A stretch of 64,000 bases of DNA from Schlesneria paludicola DSM 18645 (lineage in GTDB: Bacteria; Planctomycetota; Planctomycetia; Planctomycetales; Planctomycetaceae), in assembly GCA_945876035.1 (NCBI GenBank), contig CAMCMU010000018.1:19522-83521 (forward strand), in the 5' to 3' direction. The translations under genes were made by a program, and so were the position numbers. The notes beneath the pieces were generated by a model. That model ran no database searches. It was not told where the DNA came from and saw only the letters and a list, made by a program, of their open reading frames with translations. Of the stretch, positions 38,559 to 47,923 are shown one piece after another. Each line of letters opens with the position of its first letter. The first letter of the stretch is position 1.

Positions 38559-39497
38559 TTATCGAATGTTGAGTAATTCCACGACAAAATGCAGAGTCGC
38601 TCCACCGGGGATGTCTTTCCCCTTTCCCTCTTTTCCGTATCCTAATTCGGCCGGAATTTCGAGTTCGATCATTCCATCCTTTCCGACGAGTTGCAGGCCC
38701 TCCGTCCAACCGGGGATAACCCGCTGCAGTGGAAATTCGACTGGTTCTCCTCTTTTGTAAGACTCATCGAACACAACGCCATTGTCGAGCCAACCCCGAT
38801 AGTGAACCTTGACGTTGCTATACCGATTCGGCTTTTCGCCATCAGAGTTTCGAAGGATTCGATACTTCAAACCACTGGTTCTCAACGTGAATTCAGTCGG
38901 TGCGTCGTCATCTTGTTTCCCGATTGGCACTTCCCCCGACTTCGCATTGGGCAATGGTTGTGCAATCATGTTTTCGGTCGGGTTATCAACGTCAACGCTC
39001 ACATCGCGTGTGGGCTCTTCGCGGCCGACCGTAATCAGTTCAATGAGATAGTGTAATGTGGCATCCGGGGGTGCATAGTTTTCATATCCCCGTTTGCCGA
39101 AGGCTAAATCAGGGGGAACTTCCAGTTCGATCATCGCTCCTTCACCAGTGAGCAACAAACCTTCTCTCACCCCTGGAAGCATATCATTGACCTGAAACAC
39201 ATCGGGCGTGCCTCCCGAGCCATAAGTTGTTTCGAAAATGTCACCATCATCAAGAGTCCCTCGAAGATTAATCGTTACGAGACTATTGACCGTCGGTTTT
39301 TTTCCGTTCGAGGCCCGGCGAATGCGGTATTTTAAACCCGATTCCGTCGTGGTGAATTCCTCGGGGGCATCGGCATCAACCGGTCCTGGGGCCGAAGGCG
39401 CGGGGTGTGGCTTAGCGACCTTCATCGCATCATCGCAACCGGAATGAGATAACATGAGGACAATTAGCAACGTCGAGATGACACGACCACGCATCAT
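38559..39497 (-). CDS. Lipoprotein with two FKBP-type peptidyl-prolyl isomerase domains
   Basis: The 312-residue protein has a lipoprotein signal (STLLIVLMLSHSGC, acylated cysteine at 21). Two FKBP domains follow, at about 45-145 and 200-312. Domain 1 reads VTINLRGTLDDGDIFETTYG, MLPGVREGLLLTGEGAMIEL and PPDATLHYLIELI. Domain 2 is more canonical: VKVHYRGWLDNGVVFDESYK, VIPGWTEGLQLVGKDGMIEL, LGYGKEG and IPGGATLHFVVELL. Both domains keep the opening phrase (T/S)SGLKYRI, as in FkpA and Mip proteins. It should fold exported proteins at the membrane surface. The pair ATGATG at 39497 has GGAG upstream. Confidence 0.93.
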   Translation of the reverse strand: MMRGRVISTLLIVLMLSHSGCDDAMKVAKPHPAPSAPGPVDADAPEEFTTTESGLKYRIRRASNGKKPTVNSLVTINLRGTLDDGDIFETTYGSGGTPDVFQVNDMLPGVREGLLLTGEGAMIELEVPPDLAFGKRGYENYAPPDATLHYLIELITVGREEPTRDVSVDVDNPTENMIAQPLPNAKSGEVPIGKQDDDAPTEFTLRTSGLKYRILRNSDGEKPNRYSNVKVHYRGWLDNGVVFDESYKRGEPVEFPLQRVIPGWTEGLQLVGKDGMIELEIPAELGYGKEGKGKDIPGGATLHFVVELLNIR

Positions 39498-39639
39498 GAT
39501 CAATGAAACTCCATAAAAGAAAAAGACGAAGGTGAGGGGTGCTTGCTGGTCTGTATTTCCAGAAGAGCCTATGATCCTAAGATAATAGAAAAAATTCCAC
39601 CGGCTAGCGAAACATAATGATCTCTGGAAGGCTGAGACG

Positions 39640-40488
39640 ATGCAACCATGGCAAATTGGAGTCTTCACTTCTGTGGATGCGGGGTTGGGTGTGCCTTTGG
39701 ACGTGGCACGAGAAATTGGCGTGCCCACCGTCCAAGTCCATGCCCCTCACCGGACGACACGGACAGCGGATTCCGCGAAGAATTTTCTGTCCCACTGCAA
39801 AGCCGCCGGAATCACGGTGACTTGTGTGTTCGGCGGATTTGAAGGTGAAAGCTATTCCGATATCGCAACCACATCTCGTACGGTCGGTCTGGTTCCCCGC
39901 GAAACGCGTGCGGCGAGAGTTCAAGAGATGAAGGACATTTCCGATTTTACAAGGTTGTTGAACTGTCCTGCGGTGGGACTGCACTTGGGATTCGTGCCGG
40001 CCGATCGAAAGGGAACAATTTACAAGGAACTGGTCGAGGCAACACGCGGAATACTCGCTCATGTGGAAGGCAACGGCCAGGCTCTTCATCTCGAAACCGG
40101 TCAGGAATCGGCAGATCACCTCTTGGATTTCATTCACGATGTGGATCGAGTCAACTTATTCATTAATTTTGATCCCGCGAACATGATTTTGTACGGTATC
40201 GGTCATCCCATTGAGGCTCTCAAAAAAGTAGGGCACCTCGTTCGCAGCGTACATTGCAAAGACGCAAAATGGGCGACCGTCGCCGAGCGGGGTCTGTCGT
40301 GGGGAACCGAAGTCGCTTTGGGTGACGGAGACGTTGGTCTGGAGTCGTTTTTGCAGACTCTTAAAGAGTTGGGTTATCGTGGTCCGCTGACGATTGAACG
40401 TGAAATTGCACATGACCGAGAACGCCAGAAGCGAGATATCTCCGCCGCTCTCAGCGTCCTTCAAAAATTAAGGGATCGCATCCTATGA
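39640..40488 (+). CDS. Sugar phosphate isomerase/epimerase family protein (AP endonuclease 2-like TIM barrel)
   Basis: The 282-residue protein is a xylose-isomerase-like TIM barrel. Expected elements are GVPTVQVHAP, GITVTCVFGGFEGESYSDI, CPAVGLHLGFVP, LETGQESADHLLDF (metal-binding glutamate), FINFDPANMILYG (aspartate), VRSVHCKDAKWA (His-Lys-Asp) and PLTIEREI (final glutamate). These are the typical metal ligands of the family, so a metal-dependent isomerase, epimerase or dehydratase acting on a sugar is likely. Length is typical. GGAAGG precedes the ATG. It is followed at 115 bases by sufU on the same strand, but a functional link is not evident. Confidence 0.88.
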   Translation: MQPWQIGVFTSVDAGLGVPLDVAREIGVPTVQVHAPHRTTRTADSAKNFLSHCKAAGITVTCVFGGFEGESYSDIATTSRTVGLVPRETRAARVQEMKDISDFTRLLNCPAVGLHLGFVPADRKGTIYKELVEATRGILAHVEGNGQALHLETGQESADHLLDFIHDVDRVNLFINFDPANMILYGIGHPIEALKKVGHLVRSVHCKDAKWATVAERGLSWGTEVALGDGDVGLESFLQTLKELGYRGPLTIEREIAHDRERQKRDISAALSVLQKLRDRIL

Positions 40489-40602
40489 TTCACGGCACAC
40501 GTCCGTCTCTGTCGCAATCGATCCCATTGGATGTTCTCCCTCGTGACCATAGAATGTTCAGGGGCTCGGATCTTTCTACTGCCGAATTGTTTTTTTCAGG
40601 AT

Positions 40603-41019
40603 ATGAAATTGACCGATCCGCTCGGTGACATTTATGACGATCACATCATGGATCACTTCGAATCACCCTATCACAAGGGGTCCTTGGAGTGCCCTACCTG
40701 CTCGCACTCGGATCGCAATCCGATTTGCGGTGATCAGGTGACCGTGGAATTGCAAATCGATGCCCAAGGGCAGGTCCAAGAGGCCTATTTTCAGGGCAAG
40801 GGGTGCGCGATCAGTCAGGCTGCAGCGTCAATCATGTGCGCCTCGATCGAAGGAAAGTCGCTGGCTGACTTGAGAGACTTTCAAGCCAAAGACATGTTGG
40901 ACCTGTTGAAAGTTCCGCTGACCCCCAGTCGTCAAAAATGTGGCCTTCTCAGTTTCAAAGTTTTAAAAACGATGCTCTATTCGCTGCAGCAACAGAGCGA
41001 ACCGGCATCGTCAGACTGA
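40603..41019 (+). CDS. sufU: Iron-sulfur cluster assembly scaffold/sulfur acceptor SufU
   Basis: The 138-residue protein belongs to the NifU-like/IscU family in its SufU form. The three conserved cysteines are in NPICGDQV (42), GKGCAISQAAASIM (68) and SRQKCGLL (113), and the zinc-binding aspartate is D44. SufU carries a zinc site and accepts sulfur from SufS to feed cluster assembly. The insertion between the second and third cysteines is typical of the SufU branch. The ATG at 40603 gives the usual length, with CAGGA just upstream; an earlier start adds 24 residues. It is followed at 117 bases by the cysteine desulfurase gene, forming a functional pair. Confidence 0.92.
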   Translation: MKLTDPLGDIYDDHIMDHFESPYHKGSLECPTCSHSDRNPICGDQVTVELQIDAQGQVQEAYFQGKGCAISQAAASIMCASIEGKSLADLRDFQAKDMLDLLKVPLTPSRQKCGLLSFKVLKTMLYSLQQQSEPASSD

Positions 41020-41136
41020 GCCGATGAGCGTGTCCGGTGTGTGTGTGGGATTGTGAACGAATGCCGTTCGGTTCAGTATTCTCAGCAGTCAGCAGTCCGA
41101 AGTTCGAAGTCTCATTCTTATTTGCGAGAAGCAGTC

Positions 41137-42387
41137 GTGGCGATTCCTTTAGACCAGCCGTTCGATGTTGCCGCGATTCGCCGCGATTTCCCCATCCTTG
41201 AACAACGATTAGCCGGCGATCTTCCGTTGATTTATCTCGACACAGCGGCCACATCGCAAAAGCCGAGTTCCGTCATTTCGAAAGTTATCGAATGTTACGA
41301 GCAATACAATTCGAATGTGCATCGTGGGATTCATCAGCTTGGCGACCGAATGACGACTGAGCTGGAATTGACCAGAGAAAAGATCAGGCATTTTCTTGGA
41401 GCTCGAGAGGCCGACGAGATTGTTTTTACTTCAGGGACGACGATGTCCATCAATCTTGTGGCCCATGGCTGGGCGCGTAAGTTTTTGACAGTGGGCGATG
41501 AGATTTTGGTCAATCCGATGGAGCACCACGCCAACCTCGTCCCGTGGCAACTTGCCGCGTCCGCGTCGGGAGCGGTGTTGCGTCACATTCCACTGACCGC
41601 AGAGGGTTGCCTCGATTTGAATCAACTCGACAACGTGTTGACACGGCGCACGAGGTTAGTGGCTGTGACGGCCATGTCCAACGTCCTCGGAACGATCAAT
41701 CCGATCGACCTCTTGGCGCGTCGGGCTCACGATGTGGGAGCATTGATTTGTGTGGACGGTGCGCAGAGCGTATCGCACTCGCCAACCAATGTCTGCTCCT
41801 CCTCAATTGACTTTCTTGCCTTTTCGGGGCACAAGCTTTATGGACCGACCGGTATTGGCGTTTTGTATGCACGCCGCGAGTTGCTCGATGCGATGGACCC
41901 GTTTCTGACAGGTGGTCATATGATTCGGGAAGTCACGCTCGCATCATCGACCTGGGCAGACCCCCCCGCAAAATTTGAAGCGGGAACATGCCCTTTTATC
42001 GAGGCGGTGGGGCTTGGCGCAGCCATTGATTATGTTGAAAAAATCGGTTTCGATCGAATTCTGCGGCATGAGTCTGAGTTGTCCGCGAGGGCGCACGAGC
42101 GATTGGCTTTAATTCCCGGCCTGACGATTTACGGTCCGGAGATCGAGAAAAAGGGGGCGATCTTAAGCTTTACTGTGGATCGAGTCCATCCGCACGATTT
42201 GTCGGACCTGTTGGATCGACGTGGGATTGCGATCCGAGCAGGACATCACTGTACGATGCCCTTGCATGAGCATCTTCAGTTGACGGCGACAGCCCGCGCG
42301 AGCTTCGCTTTCTACAATACCTTGGCCGAAATCGATGCGCTTGCCGATGCGATTCAGGCGGCGAGAAAAGTTTTTCGATTGGCCTAG
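41137..42387 (+). CDS. sufS: SufS-type cysteine desulfurase
   Basis: The product of about 416 residues is a class V PLP enzyme that removes sulfur from cysteine for iron-sulfur cluster assembly. YLDTAATSQKPSSVI opens the fold. NVHRGIHQLGDRMT and ANLVPWQLAA are typical of the SufS/CsdA group. The Schiff-base lysine is in FSGHKLYGPTGIGVLY, and the catalytic cysteine is in IRAGHHCTMPLH near 369, with the short loop of type II desulfurases. The start is uncertain because no ATG is near; GTG at 41137 matches family length, and GTG at 41041 is also in frame. SufU directly upstream is its expected sulfur acceptor. Confidence 0.93.
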   Translation: MAIPLDQPFDVAAIRRDFPILEQRLAGDLPLIYLDTAATSQKPSSVISKVIECYEQYNSNVHRGIHQLGDRMTTELELTREKIRHFLGAREADEIVFTSGTTMSINLVAHGWARKFLTVGDEILVNPMEHHANLVPWQLAASASGAVLRHIPLTAEGCLDLNQLDNVLTRRTRLVAVTAMSNVLGTINPIDLLARRAHDVGALICVDGAQSVSHSPTNVCSSSIDFLAFSGHKLYGPTGIGVLYARRELLDAMDPFLTGGHMIREVTLASSTWADPPAKFEAGTCPFIEAVGLGAAIDYVEKIGFDRILRHESELSARAHERLALIPGLTIYGPEIEKKGAILSFTVDRVHPHDLSDLLDRRGIAIRAGHHCTMPLHEHLQLTATARASFAFYNTLAEIDALADAIQAARKVFRLA

Positions 42388-42462
42388 ACGGGCCTCGATG
42401 AGGCAACATTTGTCTCCTTGACCGTGCCTCCCGATTGATTCGACCGTTTCGAGAGTCTCCAC

Positions 42463-43755
42463 ATGATTCCCCATCCCTCACCAGCGCAATTCAGCCTGCG
42501 GTCTCAGTGGGCAAAAGATCAAGCCATCAGTTTTTTGATGCAGCAGGCGGTTGAAAACCGTGACGTGCTTTCCTTAGCGGCCGGTTTGGTGGATGAAAAA
42601 AGTCTACCCGTTTTCGAATGTCGGACCGCGTTGACGAGTCTGTTCCACGACGACAGTCTCGCGCGTCAGGCTCTGCAATACGGGACAACAGCGGGTGCCG
42701 ATGCGCTGCGTGTCCAGTTGCGACTGAACTTGGCAAGGCTGGAACACTGCTCAGCAGACGAATTGAATATCGACCAGAGTCAGATGATTCTGACGACCGG
42801 ATCTCAGCAGTTGCTCTCTCTTGTGGCCGATGTCTTGTTGGATCCCGGTGACATTTGTTTGGTGGCCGCGCCGACGTATTTCGTATTTCTTGGAGTGCTC
42901 AGCGGCATCGGCGCGCGCGCGATTGCGATCGAAACGGATGAGCATGGCCTCAATCCCCAAGCACTTGATACAGCCCTCGCCCGGCTTGATCAGGCTGGAG
43001 AACGATCCCGCGTGAAGTTGATTTATGTCGTCAGTGATTATGAAAACCCGAGTGGCGTCAGCCTTGCAACCCCGAGGCGATGCGAGATCGTCGCCATCGC
43101 CCGCAAATGGTCGCGGCCTGCTCATCCGTTGTTCGTTCTGGAAGACGCGGCCTATCGCGAATTGCGTTATGATGGAGCAGATCGACCCAGCGTGTGGAGT
43201 TTTGATGAATCGCGAGAGACCGTGATACTGGCCCAGACGTTTTCCAAGAGCTTCGCGCCGGGAGTTCGTATTGGAATGGGTATCCTGCCAAAGTCTTTAG
43301 TCGAACCAATCTGCAATCTCAAAGGGAACGACGATTTCGGTTCGGCTAATCTGAATCAACATCTTTTAGCGTTGGTCATGTCGGCCGGGGATTATGAGCC
43401 TCACGTCTGTGAGGTCCGCGATTCTTATCGTCGGAAGCGAGATACGATGCTGGCCGCATTAGATCTGGCATTTTCCGGATTTCCGGAAGTCCGCTGGTTG
43501 CGACCCGAGGGGGGCCTGTACGTGTGGGTCGCGTTGCCCAAACAAATCGACACGGGATTTTCGGGACCATTGTTTCAACTCGCTACAAAAAAGCACCACG
43601 TGATGTATGTGCCCGGTGAATTGTGCTACCCGTCAGGCGCAGGCTCCGTGCCCACGAATCAAATGCGGCTTTGTTTTGGTGTCCAAGACGCCGCGGGAAT
43701 CACGGAAGGGGTGCGCCGGTTGGCTGCTGCAGTCATCGAATGTCTATTGGCTTGA
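42463..43755 (+). CDS. PLP-dependent aminotransferase, MocR/2-aminoadipate type (class I/II)
   Basis: The 430-residue protein is a fold-type I aminotransferase without the N-terminal GntR DNA-binding domain of MocR regulators. Its core matches the 2-aminoadipate/LysN-like group. LQYGTTAGADALRVQL, ILTTGSQQLLSLVADVLLDP, YVVSDYENPSGV (asparagine/aspartate cofactor contacts), TFSKSFAPGVRIGMG with the lysine, and LRPEGGLYVWVALP near the C-terminus are all present. It likely transaminates an amino acid, but which cannot be read. It lies 75 bases downstream of sufS on the same strand, perhaps in the same transcript. Confidence 0.9.
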   Translation: MIPHPSPAQFSLRSQWAKDQAISFLMQQAVENRDVLSLAAGLVDEKSLPVFECRTALTSLFHDDSLARQALQYGTTAGADALRVQLRLNLARLEHCSADELNIDQSQMILTTGSQQLLSLVADVLLDPGDICLVAAPTYFVFLGVLSGIGARAIAIETDEHGLNPQALDTALARLDQAGERSRVKLIYVVSDYENPSGVSLATPRRCEIVAIARKWSRPAHPLFVLEDAAYRELRYDGADRPSVWSFDESRETVILAQTFSKSFAPGVRIGMGILPKSLVEPICNLKGNDDFGSANLNQHLLALVMSAGDYEPHVCEVRDSYRRKRDTMLAALDLAFSGFPEVRWLRPEGGLYVWVALPKQIDTGFSGPLFQLATKKHHVMYVPGELCYPSGAGSVPTNQMRLCFGVQDAAGITEGVRRLAAAVIECLLA

Positions 43756-44263
43756 TGCGGACTCGATGATTCGTTTTGCCAAAAGCTGGGCGTGGGAGTG
43801 ATTGCATGGCCTACCCGACGAAACGAGTGCCCCTGTTATCGAACCTTTAGCCCCGATGATTTAAGGTTGCTCCGGACGTTGTGACGACTGGCTTTTGATG
43901 ACGTTTCCAGAGCCTTCTTTTTTCGGCTCGGTCTCCACGGCCTCACGTTTTTCGGTCAAGAGAGGCGGAGTAATCGGGTCCGGACGGATTCCAGTCCTGT
44001 CCGCAGCGATCTGAAGAAACCGTTTTTTTGGGTGGGCCCCGTCACGTTTGTGGACTGTTCAGTTCTTGGCCAACCTTAAAACGCTGGCCGTCTGCGCACG
44101 TTTCTGGACGCGATCTCCCCGACTGTGGGAGACTCGGCATGACCGGCATTACCAACAGCAAGTGGCGGCGTTCGTGTCGCTCGATTCGTCCCTCGTGAAG
44201 GGAATCCACTGATCTCACCTGTGCTGCGGAAACGCTGTCGCAGAAGCTTCCACTGGAGTCCAA
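43756..44263. other. Gap without a confirmed gene
   Basis: About 500 bases between converging genes hold the possible gene remnant noted at 43861-44055. Otherwise there is no recognisable structure. Confidence 0.35.
43861..44055 (-). pseudogene. Possible remnant of a small gene
   Basis: A minus-strand open segment ending in TAA at 43861 reads protein-like in its last 55 codons, for example DPITPPLLTEKREAVE and KKEGSGNVIKSQSSQ. There is no start codon after the upstream stop near 44060. I cannot name a family. It may be the tail of a degraded gene; the evidence is only amino-acid composition. Confidence 0.3.
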
Positions 44264-46165
44264 TCATTCGAGGTAAGTTCCCTGGGCCGCTCCCGCCTCG
44301 TATTCGGTGGCGAGTTGGTCAGCCATCGCCTTCGTGAGAACACCCGCTTCCACACGGATTGTGAGTTGCTTGCGGAATGACTCTACGAGTTGGGCGGGAC
44401 TATAGCGGGCGAACTGCATCATGTCGCTGATGCGACTGCCGGAAATCAGCTTTGTGACGTGATAACGGCCCCCCGTATCAATCACGACTTGTGCTTCGTT
44501 TGGCTGGCCGAAAAGATTGTGATAGCTCCCCATGACCTCCTGATAGGCACCGGTCAGAAACAAGCCGAGATAATAGTCTTCACCGTCTTTCCAAGGATGC
44601 AGTTCGAGTGTTTGTTTCACATCCTTCAGATCGACGAAACGGTCGATTTTGCCGTCACTGTCGCAGGTCACATCGACTAATGTCGCGAAATCTTCGGGAA
44701 TTTCATGGAGCCGGTGAATCGGGCAGATCGGGAATAACTGACGAATCGCAAAGCTATCGGGCGCCGATCGAAAAAGAGAGAAATTGCAGAGATACTTTTG
44801 TGCCAATATCTTCTTTAACTGTTCAAATTCCTCGGCGGGAAAGCTGTTTTCTTCCGACTCTTTCAGTGCTCTGGCACAGGCTTCCCAGAACAAGACTTCC
44901 CCTTTGGCTCGGTCTTCAAGGCTAATCAGGCCGAGATTAAATTGCGTGTGAAGCTCGTCCTTGTGCTCGAGGGCATCGTGATAAAATTCCGTATAGTTCT
45001 TTCCATTGATGCCGTCGCACAAATCTTTCAATTCCATAATGACCTGAGGGTCATCCGCGTCGATGGTGACCTCTGGTTCGTCGTCGGCGAAGGTTTCGAT
45101 CTCGTCTCGAATCGAGGTGATAAAGACGGTGTGATAGGCCGTCATGAATCGGCCACTTTCGGTGACGAGGTGCGGATGAGGCACGTGCTCGTCCTCGCAG
45201 ACCGCTTTGATGGCATAGACCACATCGTTGGCGAATTCCTGCACGGTGTAATTGACACTGGACTCAAAACGCGTGCGCGAGCCGTCGTAATCGACACCCA
45301 AACCACCACCGATATCGAGATACTCGATGCCGCAGTCGATCTGTCTCAGCTTGGCATAGACGCGTGCGGCCTCTTTCATCGCAGTCTTCACCCGCTTGAT
45401 GTCCGTGATTTGCGAGCCGATGTGAAAATGGAGTAACTTCAACTGGCCGTCGAGTCCCGCCTGTTTGAGGAGCCTCACGCACTCGAGCAACTCCGAAGTG
45501 GTTAAGCCAAATTTGGACGAGTCGCCTCCCGACGCAGCCCACTTGCCCGAGCCGCGAGAATAGAGTTTGACGCGCAGCCCAATCCACGGAGCGACCCCCA
45601 TCCGTCGCGACAGTTTTACGATCATTTTCAGTTCGTTCAACTTTTCGACGACGATGGTCACGCGTTTGCCGGCACGGACACCGAGCAACGCGGTCTGAAT
45701 GAACGCTTCATCCTTAAACCCGTTGCACAGCAGGAGTGATTCCGGAGTCTGTTGTTGGGCGATTGCCGCATAGAGTTCGGCCTTCGATCCACATTCCAGA
45801 CCGACTCGGCAGCGAGAACTGTCTCGCAAAAATTCCTCCACAACCTCGCGACGCGGATTGACCTTCATGGGAAAGACGGGGTAATGTTGGCCGTGAAAGC
45901 CGTACTGGGTAATGGCCGTGTGATACGCCTCGGATAACATCCGCAACTGACTGGTCAACAACTGTGGGAAGCGGATTAAGAGAGGCAACGAAAGCTTGTG
46001 GACTTGTAGCAGGTCATCAACCAGTACCTTCAAGTCGACGTAACGAGGATCGTCCTTCGCGGGATGGACCATCAGATGCCCTTCCGGACTGATGTCGAAA
46101 TAACCGGCGGACCAGTTCTCAACCCCGTAGATTTGTTGAATGCGTTGGCGTGTTTCGTCGTTCAT
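44264..46165 (-). CDS. speA: Biosynthetic arginine decarboxylase
   Basis: The 633-residue enzyme makes agmatine from arginine, the first step of the agmatine route to putrescine. It has the alanine-racemase-like fold of fold-type III PLP enzymes. The cofactor lysine is K101 in YPVFPMKVNPRREVVEEF. Glycine-rich PLP contact EYLDIGGGLGVDYDGSR and the arginine-decarboxylase segment FHIGSQITDIKRVK follow. HPHLVTESGRFMTAYH carries a phosphate-binding region, and FLTGAYQEVMGSYHNLFG is diagnostic for SpeA near the C-terminus. Length is typical. The ATG at 46165 is chosen because GAGAATGG precedes it; an upstream in-frame start adds 31 residues. No further polyamine gene is seen beside it. Confidence 0.96.
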   Translation of the reverse strand: MNDETRQRIQQIYGVENWSAGYFDISPEGHLMVHPAKDDPRYVDLKVLVDDLLQVHKLSLPLLIRFPQLLTSQLRMLSEAYHTAITQYGFHGQHYPVFPMKVNPRREVVEEFLRDSSRCRVGLECGSKAELYAAIAQQQTPESLLLCNGFKDEAFIQTALLGVRAGKRVTIVVEKLNELKMIVKLSRRMGVAPWIGLRVKLYSRGSGKWAASGGDSSKFGLTTSELLECVRLLKQAGLDGQLKLLHFHIGSQITDIKRVKTAMKEAARVYAKLRQIDCGIEYLDIGGGLGVDYDGSRTRFESSVNYTVQEFANDVVYAIKAVCEDEHVPHPHLVTESGRFMTAYHTVFITSIRDEIETFADDEPEVTIDADDPQVIMELKDLCDGINGKNYTEFYHDALEHKDELHTQFNLGLISLEDRAKGEVLFWEACARALKESEENSFPAEEFEQLKKILAQKYLCNFSLFRSAPDSFAIRQLFPICPIHRLHEIPEDFATLVDVTCDSDGKIDRFVDLKDVKQTLELHPWKDGEDYYLGLFLTGAYQEVMGSYHNLFGQPNEAQVVIDTGGRYHVTKLISGSRISDMMQFARYSPAQLVESFRKQLTIRVEAGVLTKAMADQLATEYEAGAAQGTYLE

Positions 46166-46554
46166 GAAACCATTCTCACAGGGGGGGGTACGAGGTCTCG
46201 ATAGGGAAATAAGGACGAAGGGTCGCCACCAATTTTCGGACTCTGGTTCTGTTGTCACTCGTGCACCGTCGCTGCTCCCCGCAGGGCCTCCGCATCCCGA
46301 CCCATCCGTTGGCGGATCCCGTCTTTTCCAGAGACGTGAATTCCGTCAGATTCGGCGATTGAATCACGACAATCGGTGGAAAGCGGAGTCTGGTCTGTGT
46401 TACTCACCGATTGACGCCGAGTGATCAAAAACGCGTGCCAAGCCTTTGGGTTTTATCGCTCGCGGCGACTGGCATTTTTATCAAAGTTTGTAATGATGCA
46501 ATATGGAGTCCTTGGGAGATGGGCCGATGATATTTCCTTCGGGAGAGATTTTCA
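46166..46554. promoter_or_regulatory. Divergent intergenic region
   Basis: These 390 bases separate speA from the divergent exporter operon. They contain a G-run at about 46181-46188. No gene is supported. Confidence 0.35.
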
Positions 46555-47862
46555 GTGGCTATGACGGAATCTTCGCGTTCACTCGCCGACCGGGTGCAGT
46601 CTCTCCGATTGCCGCCGCCGGGCGGTGGCTCGTCCGCTTCATCGCGACTACCGTGGTTTCTTTCCATGGTGTTGTCAAGTGTTGTGGTGTACCTGCTTTT
46701 ACGGGGTAGTCCCTTGAAACAGCCGCCGGAATCTCGCGACACCTCTCCACAATCGACGACCGAAATGACGCCTGTTGTCCGGGACGATCGTCCTGTGCCG
46801 TCCGAGTCCAACGCGGCCAAAGAAATCGTGCTCGAATCCAAGGGCTACGTCATTCCCGAGCAGCAGATTCTCGTGAGTCCTCAGGTCAGCGGTCGAGTGA
46901 TCGAATTGAACTTTGAAGCTGGTCAGCGGGTTGAAAAAGGGTTTGTCATCGCGGTGCTCGACAGTACGGAATATCAAGCGGAGTATGAGCGAGTGACGGC
47001 CCAGCTCGAATCGTCTCAAGAAAGCCTTGCAGAGGTGCGTGAGGGGAATCGTCCCGATGAAATCAAACAGGCGCGGGCGGACCTGGCAGAAACTCAGACC
47101 AATCTGGATCAGTCGGAAAAAGATTTGCAGCGGTCAACAGAGTTGTTCGGGAAAAAAATTATCCAGCTGCAGGATCTCGAACGCGCCAAATCGCAATATG
47201 AAGCATTGGCCCAACGCGTTGAAAAGTTGACCGCGACGGTGCAACTCATGCTGGATGGGCCGCGTAGCGAACGCAAGCGAATCGCCGAAGCGCAAGTCCG
47301 GCAGGTGACAGCCGAGTTGCGTCGGGCGAAGTGGCGACTCGACAACTGCATCATCACGACGCCGATCAGCGGTACAATTCTCAAGAAGAACACCGAAATC
47401 GGTAACATCGTCAACCCCATCGCCTTCAATGGTTCGTTCAGCCTCTGCGACGTGGCGGACCTTTCAAAGCTCGAAGTGGAGTTGAGCATTCAAGAACGTG
47501 ACATTTCCAAAGTCTTCAAAGGACAATCATGCAAAGTCCGAGCGGAGGCCTACCCGAAGCGGATCTATGAGGGTTATGTGTCACGACTCCTGCCCATCGC
47601 CGACCGAGCCAAAGGTGCCGTGCCGGTGCGAGTTCGACTGGCTGTCCCGGCGGACGAGGAAGGTTTTTTTCTCAAACCGGAGATGGGCGCGACCGTGCAG
47701 TTTTATGCGCAACGTTCCGGTGACACGCCGGCTCAGGCAACTGCGTTACAGGCCAACGCTCAGCCGTACGACGTCGAGATCGCTGCCCCACAATTCACCA
47801 CAGAAGATCCGGTGATCCCTCATCCGACACCGCCGTTGACACCGCCGTTGACACCGCATTGA
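46555..47862 (+). CDS. HlyD/RND-type periplasmic adaptor protein of an ABC export system
   Basis: The protein of about 435 residues has an N-terminal membrane anchor (WFLSMVLSSVVVYLLLRG, near 34-51). A lipoyl-like half (ILVSPQVSGRVIELNFEAG) follows, then a long coiled-coil hairpin from about 140 to 250 (LAEVREGNRPDEIKQARADL to RRAKWRLDNCIITTPISGT). A beta-barrel domain (LEVELSIQERDISKVFKGQ) comes next, and a short proline-rich tail ends it. It is the adaptor that links inner-membrane MacB-type transporters to an outer-membrane channel. GGAGAG lies before the GTG at 46555. The ATPase and two permease genes follow, all on the same strand. Confidence 0.9.
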   Translation: MAMTESSRSLADRVQSLRLPPPGGGSSASSRLPWFLSMVLSSVVVYLLLRGSPLKQPPESRDTSPQSTTEMTPVVRDDRPVPSESNAAKEIVLESKGYVIPEQQILVSPQVSGRVIELNFEAGQRVEKGFVIAVLDSTEYQAEYERVTAQLESSQESLAEVREGNRPDEIKQARADLAETQTNLDQSEKDLQRSTELFGKKIIQLQDLERAKSQYEALAQRVEKLTATVQLMLDGPRSERKRIAEAQVRQVTAELRRAKWRLDNCIITTPISGTILKKNTEIGNIVNPIAFNGSFSLCDVADLSKLEVELSIQERDISKVFKGQSCKVRAEAYPKRIYEGYVSRLLPIADRAKGAVPVRVRLAVPADEEGFFLKPEMGATVQFYAQRSGDTPAQATALQANAQPYDVEIAAPQFTTEDPVIPHPTPPLTPPLTPH

Positions 47863-47923
47863 CAAACTCCTGCGTCCATAGAGCAGCGCTCTTGAGTACC
47901 GAAAATCCCATGAGGAATCCCTG

